Origin: Aporophyla lueneburgensis
Lineage: Eukaryota > Arthropoda > Insecta > Lepidoptera > Noctuidae
Direction: 5' to 3'
Assembly: GCA_932294355.1 (NCBI GenBank)
Contig: OW028761.1
Span: 3,038,001 to 3,102,000 of the forward strand
Length of the DNA stretch: 64,000 bases
A program made the translations under genes and the position numbers. The notes below the pieces were generated by a model. The model was not told the origin of the DNA. It saw only the letters and a list, made by a program, of their open reading frames with translations, and made no database searches. This document shows positions 20,298-30,640 of this stretch, in pieces. The first letter of the stretch is position 1. Every line of letters begins with the position of its first letter.

Positions 20298-22427
20298 ATG
20301 TATTTTCCAAATTTTAATACAAATCTTGATATTCACGTTGCTTTATGCGCACGCGCACATAAAGATTTACGCGACTTTAACTATTTGTTCAGTGTTTTAA
20401 AAGATAACAGTTGTGTTCAGTTATGTGAAAGTGCTGAAACAAGTTTAAAAGACTGGTGTCGTCGATTTTGCTACCGCATTTATGCAAAATGGACACAGTC
20501 TGGAAGAAGCACAGATAAGTTTCGGAAGAAACATGAGATTTGGCTACAGGCTGCAATTCAATGGCCGGAATTACAGAATGAAAATATGGAACCTTCTACA
20601 GAAAATATAAGTGACGTCATCGAGCCCATAATTTCTCCTGCTAAATCTGATGCTTCAACTTGTACACATCCTAGTCCTCGTAAATCTTTTGAGGACCTTA
20701 GTAACCGGCAAAAAAGAAGACGCACTGAAGATAGTCTTTCATGCAGCAGTAGCAGCGCTGAAATTATGTTTTCGGCCGAAAGGGCGCTTCAAAAGGCAGG
20801 ACAAAGCGATACAGCTTATGTTATGAAATACTTGACGGAGAATCCAGAAGAGGCCTCAAAAATCAAAGCCTTCATTGAAGGTAAATCAATTCAGGTACGG
20901 GAAATATCCCCTTTGAAGGCATTGGCTCTTTATGTATCGATGAACTTATCGAAATGGCGCTATAACACTCTTCGGGATTTCAACACTCAAGAAGGAGCTC
21001 TTCAATACCCGAGTTACTACATGTTGGTTAAAGAAAAAATTAAGTGCTATCCGGCCAAAGAAGATCTCACAGTTACAGAGAGCTCTGCAAAAATCAAATT
21101 ACAAGCCTTGATGGATTTAACCTCAAGAAGACTTATTAGGTCGTTAGAAACCCCTGTTGATCCCAATCAACAGCTCGTATTGACCAGCAAATGGGGTTTT
21201 GACGGATCATCTAGCCAAAGCATTTATCATCAAAGGACGAGTGAAGATGAGCAAATCGATCTTGCTAGTAATTTTATGATTAGTCTTGTACCACTGCGGC
21301 TCGTCTCAAAAGGTGTAACAATTTGGGAAAACGAGCGACCATCTTCCACTTCATTTTGCCGGCCAATATTGTTTAAGTTTATAAAGGAAACCAAAGAAAA
21401 TGTGCACAGAGAGATGGCTGAAATCGAAGCAGAGATTGAAGCCTTAACTCCATCCACCATCACTGATGGAATTAGTGTCAAACACCAACTGCTGTTGACA
21501 ATGATTGATGGTAAAATTCATTCCATTATATCCAATACAGCAGCTTCAGTGTGTGACATATGCAAGGCTTGTCCTAAAGAAATGAATAATTTAGAGTTAA
21601 TCAAAGATAAACACGCAAACGAGGACATGTATAAATATAGCTTAAGCACCCTTCACGCTTGGATTCGCTCAATGGAATGCTTATTACACATTTCCTACAA
21701 ATTAGACATAAAATCATGGCAAGTAAGGGGTGATATAGCAAAAAGGCAAGTTGATGACAGGAAGAAAAGAGTTCAAGAGGCTGTAAGAAGAGAAACGGGC
21801 TTACTTCTCGATGTTGTGAAACAAGGCAGTGGATCCACCAACAATGGCAACTCGGCAAGGAGATTTTTTGAAAACTACACTAAATCTGCTGAACTGACCG
21901 GAATAGATGCTATGCTTTTAAGAAAAATCTGTGTGATCTTGCAGTGTATTTCATCAGGAGAGAAGATCAACGTAACTAAATTCCGAGAGTTCTGCTTTGA
22001 TACTGCTAAGCTTTACGTGGAGTTATACCCATGGTATTATATGCCTTCTTCACTTCATAAAATTTTAATGCATGGGCCAGACATAGTTCAGAACATGTCA
22101 ATTGTGCCCATTGGTTTTCTATCCGAAGAGGCATCTGAGGCTAGAAATAAAGATTTTAGAAAATATAGAGAGGGGCATTCTCGAAAGCATAGCAGTATCT
22201 CATGCAATGAAGATATTATGCACAATCTTTTACTGTCTTCTGATCCACTTGTTACAAGTATCCGTCCAAAAGGAAATAAGTTTGTAAAAAAATCTTCTTT
22301 TAAGGAATTTTATGAGCTTACGGATTCTGAGAAAAGTGATATCGAATTTGTTAACATAAATGATTTAGCGGACATCGATTCTGAATTTGAATTAATTGAT
22401 GATGATGATGATGACGAAGATAATTAA
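20298..22427 (+). CDS. Transib transposase, RAG1-like, intact
   Basis: This is a 709-residue protein that I align by eye with the RAG1 core. KWGFDGSS places Asp302 at RAG1 D600, and MIDGKIHS places Asp404 at D708. SEEASEARNKDFRKYR places Glu614 at E962, giving a full DDE triad. The zinc site is also kept: Cys419-x2-Cys422 and His587-x4-His592 (HKILMHGPDI, compare RAG1 HKTLAHVPEI). The N-terminal 200 residues are Ser-rich with a basic NRQKRRR run that may be a nuclear signal. The C-terminus is very acidic (DDDDDDEDN). It would cut at CACAGTG ends and insert into 5-bp targets in the nucleus. The start is the first ATG after the predicted promoter. No stop or frameshift was seen. Confidence 0.9.
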   Translation: MYFPNFNTNLDIHVALCARAHKDLRDFNYLFSVLKDNSCVQLCESAETSLKDWCRRFCYRIYAKWTQSGRSTDKFRKKHEIWLQAAIQWPELQNENMEPSTENISDVIEPIISPAKSDASTCTHPSPRKSFEDLSNRQKRRRTEDSLSCSSSSAEIMFSAERALQKAGQSDTAYVMKYLTENPEEASKIKAFIEGKSIQVREISPLKALALYVSMNLSKWRYNTLRDFNTQEGALQYPSYYMLVKEKIKCYPAKEDLTVTESSAKIKLQALMDLTSRRLIRSLETPVDPNQQLVLTSKWGFDGSSSQSIYHQRTSEDEQIDLASNFMISLVPLRLVSKGVTIWENERPSSTSFCRPILFKFIKETKENVHREMAEIEAEIEALTPSTITDGISVKHQLLLTMIDGKIHSIISNTAASVCDICKACPKEMNNLELIKDKHANEDMYKYSLSTLHAWIRSMECLLHISYKLDIKSWQVRGDIAKRQVDDRKKRVQEAVRRETGLLLDVVKQGSGSTNNGNSARRFFENYTKSAELTGIDAMLLRKICVILQCISSGEKINVTKFREFCFDTAKLYVELYPWYYMPSSLHKILMHGPDIVQNMSIVPIGFLSEEASEARNKDFRKYREGHSRKHSSISCNEDIMHNLLLSSDPLVTSIRPKGNKFVKKSSFKEFYELTDSEKSDIEFVNINDLADIDSEFELIDDDDDDEDN

Positions 22428-22687
22428 ATGATGTTATTGTTTTAAAATGTGTAACTTAGTAAATTAGAGCTTACATCTTAATTATTTATTGTACTTTTAA
22501 TGAAACTAGGTAATTTATTATCAACTTACTTAAAAGTCATACTCTCATCAGTTCTTGTGAATATTTTTGTTAATATATATTTCTGTATATATATAATATA
22601 TTTATAGACCTCTTAATAAGTCTGTCTGCGGTTTAAAGTAAATACAAATGGGGAAAAAACTTTTTTTTTTTTAAATTTTCATTTCCT
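22428..22687 (+). other. 3' region of the Transib transposase gene
   Basis: AT-rich sequence between the stop codon and the right inverted repeat. I see no clear AATAAA on the plus strand. Confidence 0.4.
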
Positions 22688-23012
22688 TTTATCCCAGAAA
22701 GTGCACATTTGGCGCACTATGTGTCTCAGTATTAAATATAGCTCTTAGTAATAGCATTACGATATTAGAGACCGCTACTTGAAACAAGCCCGGAATCAGG
22801 AGGGAGAGAGCTCGATACACTCATTTTCATAGTAAAATTTCACATTTTCTCAAATTACTCCCGAAATATGGGAGTTATGAAGAAATTCATCACCACAATT
22901 TATGAAGGCATTAAGTAATCGAATAAGATGGCATCATTAGTTTGTCATAATTTTACTCTTATTTTTCGGACATGTCTACGTCCAACCGCTCCCATACATT
23001 CGTTCCACTGTG
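22688..23012 (-). repeat. Right terminal inverted repeat of the Transib element
   Basis: Reverse complement of 19575-19899 over 325 bp, ending CCACTGTG at 23012 and followed by the TAACG duplication. Confidence 0.9.
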
Positions 23013-23103
23013 TAACGGTCCGAAAGTCGTACTTAGCCTTAAAAGGCTACCTTGAAATGGCTTCACTTTTCGTGCAACTACTGCGGTTCTATGCGTTATT
23101 ATT

Positions 23104-23553
23104 CTAAGCCTGATGATGATTAACAATGAATTTAGCCAGGTAATCAACTTGTTCATTTCCAACTACCCCGATATGTGAAGGAGTCCAGAAAAGGACGATA
23201 TCTTTGAACTTATGTAGATTATTGTATTTTTCTCTGATATTATAAATTATGTAACTTGTTTTTGCATTACAACTGGGATTTTCTAGTGCTCTCAATACAC
23301 TCATACTATCAGTGATAATGATCCATTTATTTTCTTGCCTAGTCTCAATATACTCTAAAGCACTGAGTATTGCCATAGCCTCTGTTGTATACACAGTTGC
23401 TACTGAAGACAACCTATTTCCAAACCCACTTCGAGCCTGAACGTCATAAATAGCCATAGATACAGCATTATCATTTTTTGAGCCATCTGTGTACAATTGA
23501 TTGTAACCATTCCATTCCTCAAGCATTCTGTAAACATCCTCTTTAAACTTCAA
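23104..23553 (-). pseudogene. RNase H domain of the I-superfamily LINE ORF2
   Basis: 149 codons with the RNase H blocks LYTDGSKNDNAVS, TTEAMAILSALEYI, ITDSMSVLRAL and TPSHIGVVGNEQVDYLAK. It is out of frame with the reverse transcriptase just upstream (stop at 23,561). It ends at 23,104, some 90 bp before the Transib duplication. It removes the RNA strand during reverse transcription in intact relatives. Confidence 0.8.
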
Positions 23554-23560
23554 AGATTCA

Positions 23561-26308
23561 TTAATTACTACCTATTTTAAATGGACAATACTTTGATTCA
23601 TAGGAATATAAATAACAAGGCCAAATGGAGCTAGAAAAATAATTTTGATTAGAACAATCTTTTAAAATTTCAGATAAACCTTGTACTAGAAAAGGGGGAT
23701 TGATCCCATTAATAGCCTTCTTTAACTGCAATAGAAGAGGATGATCACTGATAGAAGAAATCTTAATGAAGAATTTTGTTCTGAGGTAATTGAATCTAAT
23801 TATCAATGGAGGCAAACTACATTCGACTTGCATTGACACTATAGGTGTTGAACACATAGCTCCCAAAATAATACGTAAGCATCTATTTTGCACTTTGTCT
23901 AGTTTTTCTACTAGTTTTTGTACACCACTATAGCAAAAAAATGCATATTCGAAGTGACTTCTTACTAAGGACTTATATAAAATCAGTAATGTCCCTGGAT
24001 CAGCACCCCAATAAGTGCCAGCGAGAGATTTCAAAATATTGCAAGCTTTTAATGCTCTGTTTGCTAAGTAATCAACATACACATTCCATTTAAAATTACT
24101 GAGAAAAGTAACACCTAAAAATTTTATGGAACTATCCACTAACATAAGGCTATTATTGTAATAAATTTTAATACTAGGAGAACCAACAACATTTTTGGAA
24201 AAGACAACAACCTTACTTTTCTCATAGCTGACCTCCAAACTAAGACTTTCAAAATAATGTCCCAATTTTTCCAAGCTAGCATTGAGTTTTGTTTCAATGC
24301 TGTTAAGGTTTTCTCCTGAACAATACACAACCAAATCATCAGCAAATTGTAAATTACAGACATCACTACCCAGCACATTATTTAATCTAGCAATATATAA
24401 AATAAATAATAGAGGACTTAATATTCCTCCTTGAGAAACTCCTCTATAAGAATACCTAGGTCCTATTAATTGATTATTGACTTTTACATACAATTTACGT
24501 TCATTTAAAAACTCAAAAATCCAACTTACTATTTTTTCAGGAACATTTAGTGAAAGGAGAATGGATGACAATGTACTTAAATTTACATTATTAAAAGCAC
24601 CAACAATATCGAAGAAAACAGATCCCAACATTTTATGCTCGACAAGAGCACTGTGTATATCCAGAGATAAATGACTAAGACTTTCCCGAGCAGAACGACC
24701 ACATCGAAAGCCAAATTGATTGTAAGGTAGTAGACTATTACTTTCAATGTAAAATATCAAACGTTGTTTTAGAAGCTGTTCAAATATTTTACCAACACAC
24801 GAACTTAGAGTAATAGGACGATATGAGTCAGCGCTGTTAGGGTCTTTACCCTGTTTCAGGATAGGTATTAAACAATCTGTTTTCCATTCCTCAGGAATAA
24901 TAGAACAATGCCAAAGTGAATTCAAAATATTTAAAAATATAGACAAACTGTGTGAATTTAATAATTTTAACATTTTGTATGAGAGCCAATCTAAGCCACA
25001 TGCCGAATCTCTTCTTGATCTTAAAGCAGATTTTAGCTCTTCAATAGAAAAAGTTTCCACCATGAAATTATTTGTGCAATTTTGTAAGTTATTGTGACTG
25101 ACTGTGTAAAAATTCTGAACTGAATCAGGAGTATACTTATGCAGAAATTGAGAGATCCATTCATAACTAGAAAACAAACTGCTATTTGTAGAAACATTTT
25201 TTAACTTCCTCATTTTTGCCCAAACTTGACTCATTGGAGTGAATCTATTAATAGAATGACAAAACTCTAACCAACATGCACGACGCTCCTGTCGTAGGAT
25301 ACGTTTTTTTCGGGCTTGCATATGTTTGAAACTTATAAAATTGTCTAGACAAGGATTTGATTTAAATAAGATGTATGCTTGCTTACAATCTTGTACAGCT
25401 CTAGTGCACTTCTCGTTCCACCAAGGGAGTCGAAGCTTCCTCCTAGATCTGCGAGAGTCGCAAGTGGTATTGTTTTTATTAAAACTGATTACTGACATCT
25501 GAACTGCTTGTAGAATTATTGAACAAAAATTATTATATGTATCAATATGACTCGAGTTATTATACTGAAAACTTTCCATCATGTCATTTACAATCTTTTT
25601 ATAAATAGACCAATCAACTAATTTCAGATTACAATGAAGAGGAATATTTGAAACATTAGAAGGATCCACATCATTAGCAGTATCTATAACATATTTTGTA
25701 ATGGTAGGCAAATGATAGCTGCCTATAGAATCCTGATAAACCTGCCATTCACAAGACAAAGCCAAGGAAGAAGAAACCATAGTTAAATCAAGACCATTTG
25801 GTCTCCATAGATGAGACCCTACAGTAGTTGGCTGACCATCATTTAAGAGTATCAAGTCATTTTCATCCATGGAATTCATTATAGCTCTGCCACGAGAGTC
25901 GTCACTACAACAACCCCAAAAAGTGTGATGGGCATTAAAGTCCCCAGCAATTATCAATGGTTTAGGTATACTATTTATTAGTGAATCAAATTTGTTCTTT
26001 TCAAAAGTAGGACTGCAATTTCCAGGACTGTAAAAACTAACTACTGAAATGTATTTGTTATTAATTTTAATTTTAATTGCAATATTTTGAATAGAATCGT
26101 CAAAATATGTGTCTAATAATCTAAATTCAATGCCATTACGTATAAATATAGCAACACCATTGTGATCATTACCACAATCATTCCTAACTGTGGTATAGCC
26201 ACGAATGTTGTATTGTATGTGTGGTTTTAACCATGTTTCTGAAACTAAAGCTAAATGTATGTCATTATTATAGAGAAACTGCTGAAACTGTAGTTTATTA
26301 CTTAGCAA
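23561..26308 (-). CDS. LINE ORF2: endonuclease and reverse transcriptase (I superfamily)
   Basis: 915 codons open without interruption. The N-terminal part is an apurinic-type endonuclease (VSETWLKP, VSFYSPG, IAGDFNAHHTFWG). The centre and C-terminal part is a LINE reverse transcriptase: ACGLDWLSYK, LIPILKQGKDP, the SYRPITLSS block, FDIVGAFNNV, GVSQGGILSPLLF, and the FADD catalytic box (LQFADDLVVY). The next domain, RNase H, is out of frame downstream, and ORF1 upstream is broken. The element is therefore recently decayed. Target-primed reverse transcription is the known role. Confidence 0.85.
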   Translation of the reverse strand: MLSNKLQFQQFLYNNDIHLALVSETWLKPHIQYNIRGYTTVRNDCGNDHNGVAIFIRNGIEFRLLDTYFDDSIQNIAIKIKINNKYISVVSFYSPGNCSPTFEKNKFDSLINSIPKPLIIAGDFNAHHTFWGCCSDDSRGRAIMNSMDENDLILLNDGQPTTVGSHLWRPNGLDLTMVSSSLALSCEWQVYQDSIGSYHLPTITKYVIDTANDVDPSNVSNIPLHCNLKLVDWSIYKKIVNDMMESFQYNNSSHIDTYNNFCSIILQAVQMSVISFNKNNTTCDSRRSRRKLRLPWWNEKCTRAVQDCKQAYILFKSNPCLDNFISFKHMQARKKRILRQERRACWLEFCHSINRFTPMSQVWAKMRKLKNVSTNSSLFSSYEWISQFLHKYTPDSVQNFYTVSHNNLQNCTNNFMVETFSIEELKSALRSRRDSACGLDWLSYKMLKLLNSHSLSIFLNILNSLWHCSIIPEEWKTDCLIPILKQGKDPNSADSYRPITLSSCVGKIFEQLLKQRLIFYIESNSLLPYNQFGFRCGRSARESLSHLSLDIHSALVEHKMLGSVFFDIVGAFNNVNLSTLSSILLSLNVPEKIVSWIFEFLNERKLYVKVNNQLIGPRYSYRGVSQGGILSPLLFILYIARLNNVLGSDVCNLQFADDLVVYCSGENLNSIETKLNASLEKLGHYFESLSLEVSYEKSKVVVFSKNVVGSPSIKIYYNNSLMLVDSSIKFLGVTFLSNFKWNVYVDYLANRALKACNILKSLAGTYWGADPGTLLILYKSLVRSHFEYAFFCYSGVQKLVEKLDKVQNRCLRIILGAMCSTPIVSMQVECSLPPLIIRFNYLRTKFFIKISSISDHPLLLQLKKAINGINPPFLVQGLSEILKDCSNQNYFSSSIWPCYLYSYESKYCPFKIGSN

Positions 26309-26355
26309 ACTTTGTGCATTCCACTGAGCAATATTTAAAATTTTGTTAGTGAATT

Positions 26356-27485
26356 TTATATTATAATATTTTTACCTTTAATAGTCTCTCTAATAGCAGA
26401 TGTTATAGTTTGTGTACAAATACTTTCATTTTGTGTTTTATTTAATTTAATCAAGTTAACAATAGATTCTGTCAACAAACTTAATGCTGTGCTATTAGAC
26501 AACATCAAGTTTATAATATCTGTCGAATGTTCCGATTTGTTCAGTGATGGGAAATTAGCTTTATTAAATAAGTCCGAAAAAGGGGTTTTCGATGTATTTC
26601 TGCTTTCAGCAATCTTTCTTTTCTTAATGGGACATTGGCCAGATATGGATAAATGATTACCTTTGCAATGAACACATACAGCTTTTTCAGCAGGTACAGA
26701 GCACTCCTTGAAGGAATGACCCTCAGTACATACTGAGCATCTTTGCGAATTTTTACAAAATTTGGCTAAATGCCCAAAACGTAAGCAACGGAAACTGCTT
26801 GACTGGTGGAATATAGGGCAGTACTGAAAGCCGCCACATCTTAATATGAACGTAATCTGGTAAAGATGTAGATGAAGCAAAAGTAATAACTACAGTTTGG
26901 GTAGGCTGTAGTTCAGATGAGCTACCTACTCTAACTTTTTTCATTATTCTTCTAACGCTTATATTTTTTTTTGAACTTGATATTGCCTTAAAAATTTTTT
27001 TGTTTGACATATCCGTAGGTACTGACGTGATAACTCCAGACAATTCTGTCGTTCCAGCCGGAATCGACGCTTTGATCGACTGTTCTTTCAGAAAAGTAAC
27101 ATTGTCCAAGAATGAATTGGCTAAATTCGGGCGATCGAAAACTACGCCGATTTTGTATCTGTTAATTTTTTTCAAGTACTTAATCCCTTTAACAAATCTA
27201 GTGAAGCATCCACTCAGGTACATCATATCTCTTTGGCCTATTGGTTGTTCTTCATTTGTGCTCTCGATAAATACAATAAAGTCATACCCAGCTACGGCAT
27301 CCTCAGGGTACCTGCGACTGTAGTCTGTAACCCTATACGGGGCATACTTCTCTGTAGCCTTTTCTTCCGCAGTGCATGCAGGAGTCGACGTAGTCAGACT
27401 CACTTGTCTCCGAAGATGAATCCAGAGGACCAGTAACAATTTCTTCACGAGGATCTTGTTTGGGTTTTTTTCTTTTCTTAGGCAT
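26356..27485 (-). pseudogene. LINE ORF1 (gag-like with CCHC zinc knuckles), frameshifted
   Basis: ORF1 begins at the ATG 27483-27485 (MPKKRKK) and shifts frame near 27,370. It continues as a gag-like domain (PIGQRDMMYLSG ... GVITSVPTD ... LQPTQTVVITF), then shifts again near 26,800 before the zinc knuckles (CLRFGHLAKFC, CSVCTEGHSFKEC, CVHCKGNH). The order and sequence fit ORF1 of I-type LINEs, an RNA-binding protein. The two frameshifts prevent a full product. Confidence 0.75.
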
Positions 27486-27950
27486 CTTAAATCTTGTTTT
27501 ATAAACTAAGTTAATAGAATAAAAACAGGAAAATATGTACAAACTAAATTAAAATTAAAGTAAAATTACAAGAAGTAAAAAAAAGACCGCCTATTATTTC
27601 AAGGTTCCCGCGCTTTTCCGGACCAAAGACAATACAGATAGATATGCGTTACGACATTGACAATTACCTATTACTTAATAACAAACGAAACAAAAACAAA
27701 AATTGCCGAATGCAGTTATTAGCTACTTTTGTGATAAACATACCATAAAAATAAGAACAATGGAGCCGTGCGTCGTATCTGTGCAAGAACAGGTCGTTGC
27801 TCAGCATTATGCTGTGACTTCAGATGAATCTATCTATCTCTATCTATCTATCTATTCTGTCTTGCAGGGCATGGATGTCAGTTTAATTGCAGACATAGAA
27901 AAAATATCAGCTTTGTCTCTAACAACATAACATTCTGCGAAGCCCCTGGC
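27486..27950. other. 5' flank of the LINE with a TCTA microsatellite
   Basis: The sequence up to about 27,660 is probably the LINE 5' UTR. At about 27,824-27,855 there is a (TCTA)n microsatellite. The small frame at 27703-27930 has no recognisable content. Confidence 0.5.
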
Positions 27951-28145
27951 ATTGCAACACCAACCATTCACCCACCAGCAGATGGCATGAAAAGAGTACC
28001 GTCAACTTCTTGCCCGAAGGAAGGCCCGAAGGAAAGGCTGGATGCGAGAAGCACAGAACCGGTCGAAGTGGCGGTGCTTGGGAGATGCTTCCAGCAGTGG
28101 ACGTTTTTCGGTTGAAATGACGATGATGTGGTTCTTCTAACTGGT
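27951..28145 (+). pseudogene. C-terminal remnant of an RTE-type LINE
   Basis: Reads like the end of an RTE-clade reverse transcriptase ORF (GWMREAQNRSKWR...). It then has the typical 3' end CCAGCAGTGGACGTTTTTCGG and GAAATGACGATGATG. Only about 190 bp remain. Confidence 0.5.
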
Positions 28146-28321
28146 CAGACAGCTGTGCTGCTGGACAGTTTGTTGCGCCAATTTTTTCGTAGCAAAAGCA
28201 CTAGGAAGTTGTGAAGGACGAGCGTTTTGGGGGACTGTCTTATGTAATTTTGACGTTCGAAAAGTGCTGATCCTCGGTCTAAATGGTTTAATTTTGATGC
28301 TTCTTGTTTCTTTTACTAACC

Positions 28322-28460
28322 TTATCCTCGGTCTCAACCGTCTGCGCCTCGGTAGCCTGCACCTTATCCTTGGCTCTGGGCAGTACCGCCCTCACGCGAG
28401 CACTGAGCCCCGCCAGGCGGGAGCGCTCCCGGCCACCAACAGCGCTCTCGGTGTCACTAC
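28322..28460 (-). CDS. Fas3: Fas3 exon encoding the juxtamembrane part of the long tail
   Basis: The acceptor is CTCGTTAG|TAGTGACACC and the donor GAGGATAAG|GTTAGT. The exon is 139 nt, with one base completing a codon and then 46 codons. It starts SSDTESAVGGRERSR, then LAGLSARVRAVLPRAKDK, ending QTVETEDK. The incoming phase matches the 37-nt micro-exon and the outgoing phase 0 matches the terminal exon at 16529-16675. Because TTAGTAG offers two tandem acceptors, one Ser could be included or skipped. The Arg/Lys-rich centre would sit near the membrane. I assign it by phase, splice sites and composition. Direct family recognition is weaker than for the extracellular exons. Confidence 0.65.
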
Positions 28461-30204
28461 TAACGAGATTACAGTGTTAAATGGTTGACAGCAACCATCT
28501 TCTACGGTTATGATGATGAGTAATGGTACTACTGTAAAAAATGGTTAGTTGGTTGTACAGTTAGCGTCAATAGTATCGAAACGAAGAGACAGTTCAAAAT
28601 AACTATGAAAATTTTGGCCGGAGTAGGTTTTCTGTTCAGGTAGATTCACAGATGACTCCGCCCTGGAGTGTAAATGTGGTGTTGTCCCACAAACAATGCG
28701 GTACTTGATATCTTGTCCAGCATGTCCTATTGTTTGCACGCTACAGTAGTTGATGGACGCTACTGAAAGTGCTAAGCTCGTAGCCGAATTCTGGGCTGAC
28801 ACTAATTAGATTGCTATCGACACGCTAAGAAGAAGAAGTTATTAACTCAATTACACAAGATATGTTTCAGAATAAAGACAGTACACGACAACTGTCATTC
28901 TGACAAGAACTTTACCCAACTGAGATAAAGTTTAATTTTCTTAGTTGTTGAGATCATTTTGAATAGTTTATTCGTCCCTATATTATTGACGCTCACTGTA
29001 GTTGAATACTATGTGAAGATGGTCAGTTATATGTTATTATCCTGACCTTATCCTAGTTACTATTTTACTAATAAATGTACCTACTATTATAAATACCACT
29101 AGTATTACTCTCTACGATACAAATAAGTTATCTAGGCATGCATTACTTTGTTAGTGGTTAGAAATGGCTGGTCCAGGGTTGGCAAACTCAAACTCAAAGC
29201 ATTAATTTCAATTAAAACAATTTACAGACACTTTTAAATAGTCAAAAAGTTGGTCAGTTAGTCGGAAAGTTGAAACTAGTTGCCTATTCTAAAACGTAGA
29301 TCAGTATGGCGTAGAACGGGCAAGAAACTCGCAAGGACACTCTTTTAAATCAAGATATTACAAAATCCCGGTACATTATTCTTGTTGCTTACGCGAGAAT
29401 AATGTAAAACAAATGAACAATCTTTACATAGTATAAAACAAAGTTAAATTTCGTGTCTATACGTTATATTCGTTTAGATCTTTTAAACTACGCAATGGAT
29501 TTTAATGCGGTTTTCATCAATACACAGTGCTTCAAGAGGCTGATTTATATGTATCACTAGCTTGTGCCAGCGGCTTCGGCCGCGTATTATACGTATAAAA
29601 TTTCCTCTTGAATAACTCTAACTATTAAAAAAACCGCATCAAAATCGGTTGCGTAATTTTAAAGATCTAAGTATACATAGGGACAGACAAAGGGAAGCGA
29701 CTTTATTTTATACTATGTAGAGATAATACGCTGGCAAAAGGTAGTATAAGACCAAAATTTAAGATTTAAATAAGTCCTGGCAGTTAAGAGGTGACCAATC
29801 TATATCGAAGGTGCTCGTTCACGAGCATGACGCGTGAATCCACCATCCAGCTCAACCATTTTGTAGGGAACCGAATGAGCCAACACACGCGCCACCATCA
29901 ATGAGCATTAGTACCCACCACTGCATCAACCAGGGTAGACCATTAGAAAGGAAGTAGTGTATAAAACATGAATCTAACATTTAAAATAATGAATTAAAAA
30001 CACAACCGCTCCCCAGATATAAAAACGCTTGAAGTATGTATAGTTTAGCAGTGAGTTAAGCCAAGCTATTAATACAATGAGAAACATCGAACAGCAGTTG
30101 ATAAAAACGCTACCTACTAAACGAAAAATAGATTTATGTCTTTCGACACTAGTAAGTCGACAAACACACGGACGTAATAAAATCGCAGCGAGATTTTATC
30201 GCGC
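28461..30204. other. Fas3 intron, repeat fragments only
   Basis: No gene recognised. At about 29,560-29,730 there is a family-D-like repeat (GCCAGCGGCTTCGGCCGCG ... AAAATCGGTTGCGTAATTTT ... GGGACAGACAAAGGGAAGCGACTTT). The plus-strand frame at 28264-28488 is antisense to the Fas3 exon. Confidence 0.5.
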
Positions 30205-30640
30205 TTTTTTTCGGATGGGAAATCATCAATTGACGTCTCCCGCTCTGGGTGGAGCGGGAGGACGTGTCAGACTTTTACTGACTAAAACCCACCCGTGTTC
30301 CTTCAGTTGCCTGCGCCAGGGCCACGGTATCTCTTTCAAACAAATCGTGCCCTAGATTTTTAACTCTTTGTGTTGAACCGAGCATTTAGAATCCAACAGA
30401 GTGTATCTTAGCATGTCGAAAATCAAACGGTGTGTTTTACTGATTGATTTTCAACTAAGCTAAGCATTGTGGTGACCTGCCAGGGTCGCGAGATTTGTTT
30501 GAAAGAGATACCGTGGCCTTGGCACATAGGCAACTGAGGGAACACGGGTGGGTTTTAGTCAGTAAAAGTCTAACACGCCTTTCCGCTCCACCCAAGAGCG
30601 GGAGACGATAGTTGATGATTTCCCATCCACAAAAAAAAAG
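30205..30640. repeat. Inverted pair of R1-type LINE 3' ends
   Basis: About 30,205-30,350 is a minus-strand copy of the R1-type 3' end (GGATGGGAAATCATC...). About 30,475-30,640 is a plus-strand copy ending in GATGATTTCCCATCC and an A-run. Arms of about 140 bp separated by about 120 bp would pair in RNA. Confidence 0.75.

Larger units (their letters stand above)
19570..23017 (+). mobile_element. Complete Transib (RAG1-like) DNA transposon
   Basis: The element spans 19575-23012 (3,438 bp). Both ends start CACAGTGGAACGAATG, and the first seven bases equal the consensus heptamer of V(D)J recombination signals. The 5-bp duplication TAACG flanks it (19570-19574 and 23013-23017). Terminal inverted repeats are 325 bp with about seven mismatches. 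It holds one intact intronless transposase gene with its own core promoter. CACNNTG-type ends, 5-bp duplications and a RAG1-like transposase define the Transib superfamily. It sits between a THAP-type exon and an I-type LINE, within a Fas3 intron. Confidence 0.92.

Noticed and set aside
20298..22427. Idea that the RAG1-like gene is a domesticated host gene
   Set aside because: Intact inverted repeats, CACAGTG ends and a perfect 5-bp duplication show a mobile element.
28264..28488. Plus-strand 74-codon frame and minus-strand 66-codon frame at 28137-28337
   Set aside because: The first is antisense to the Fas3 139-nt exon; the second overlaps it in another frame and ignores its donor.
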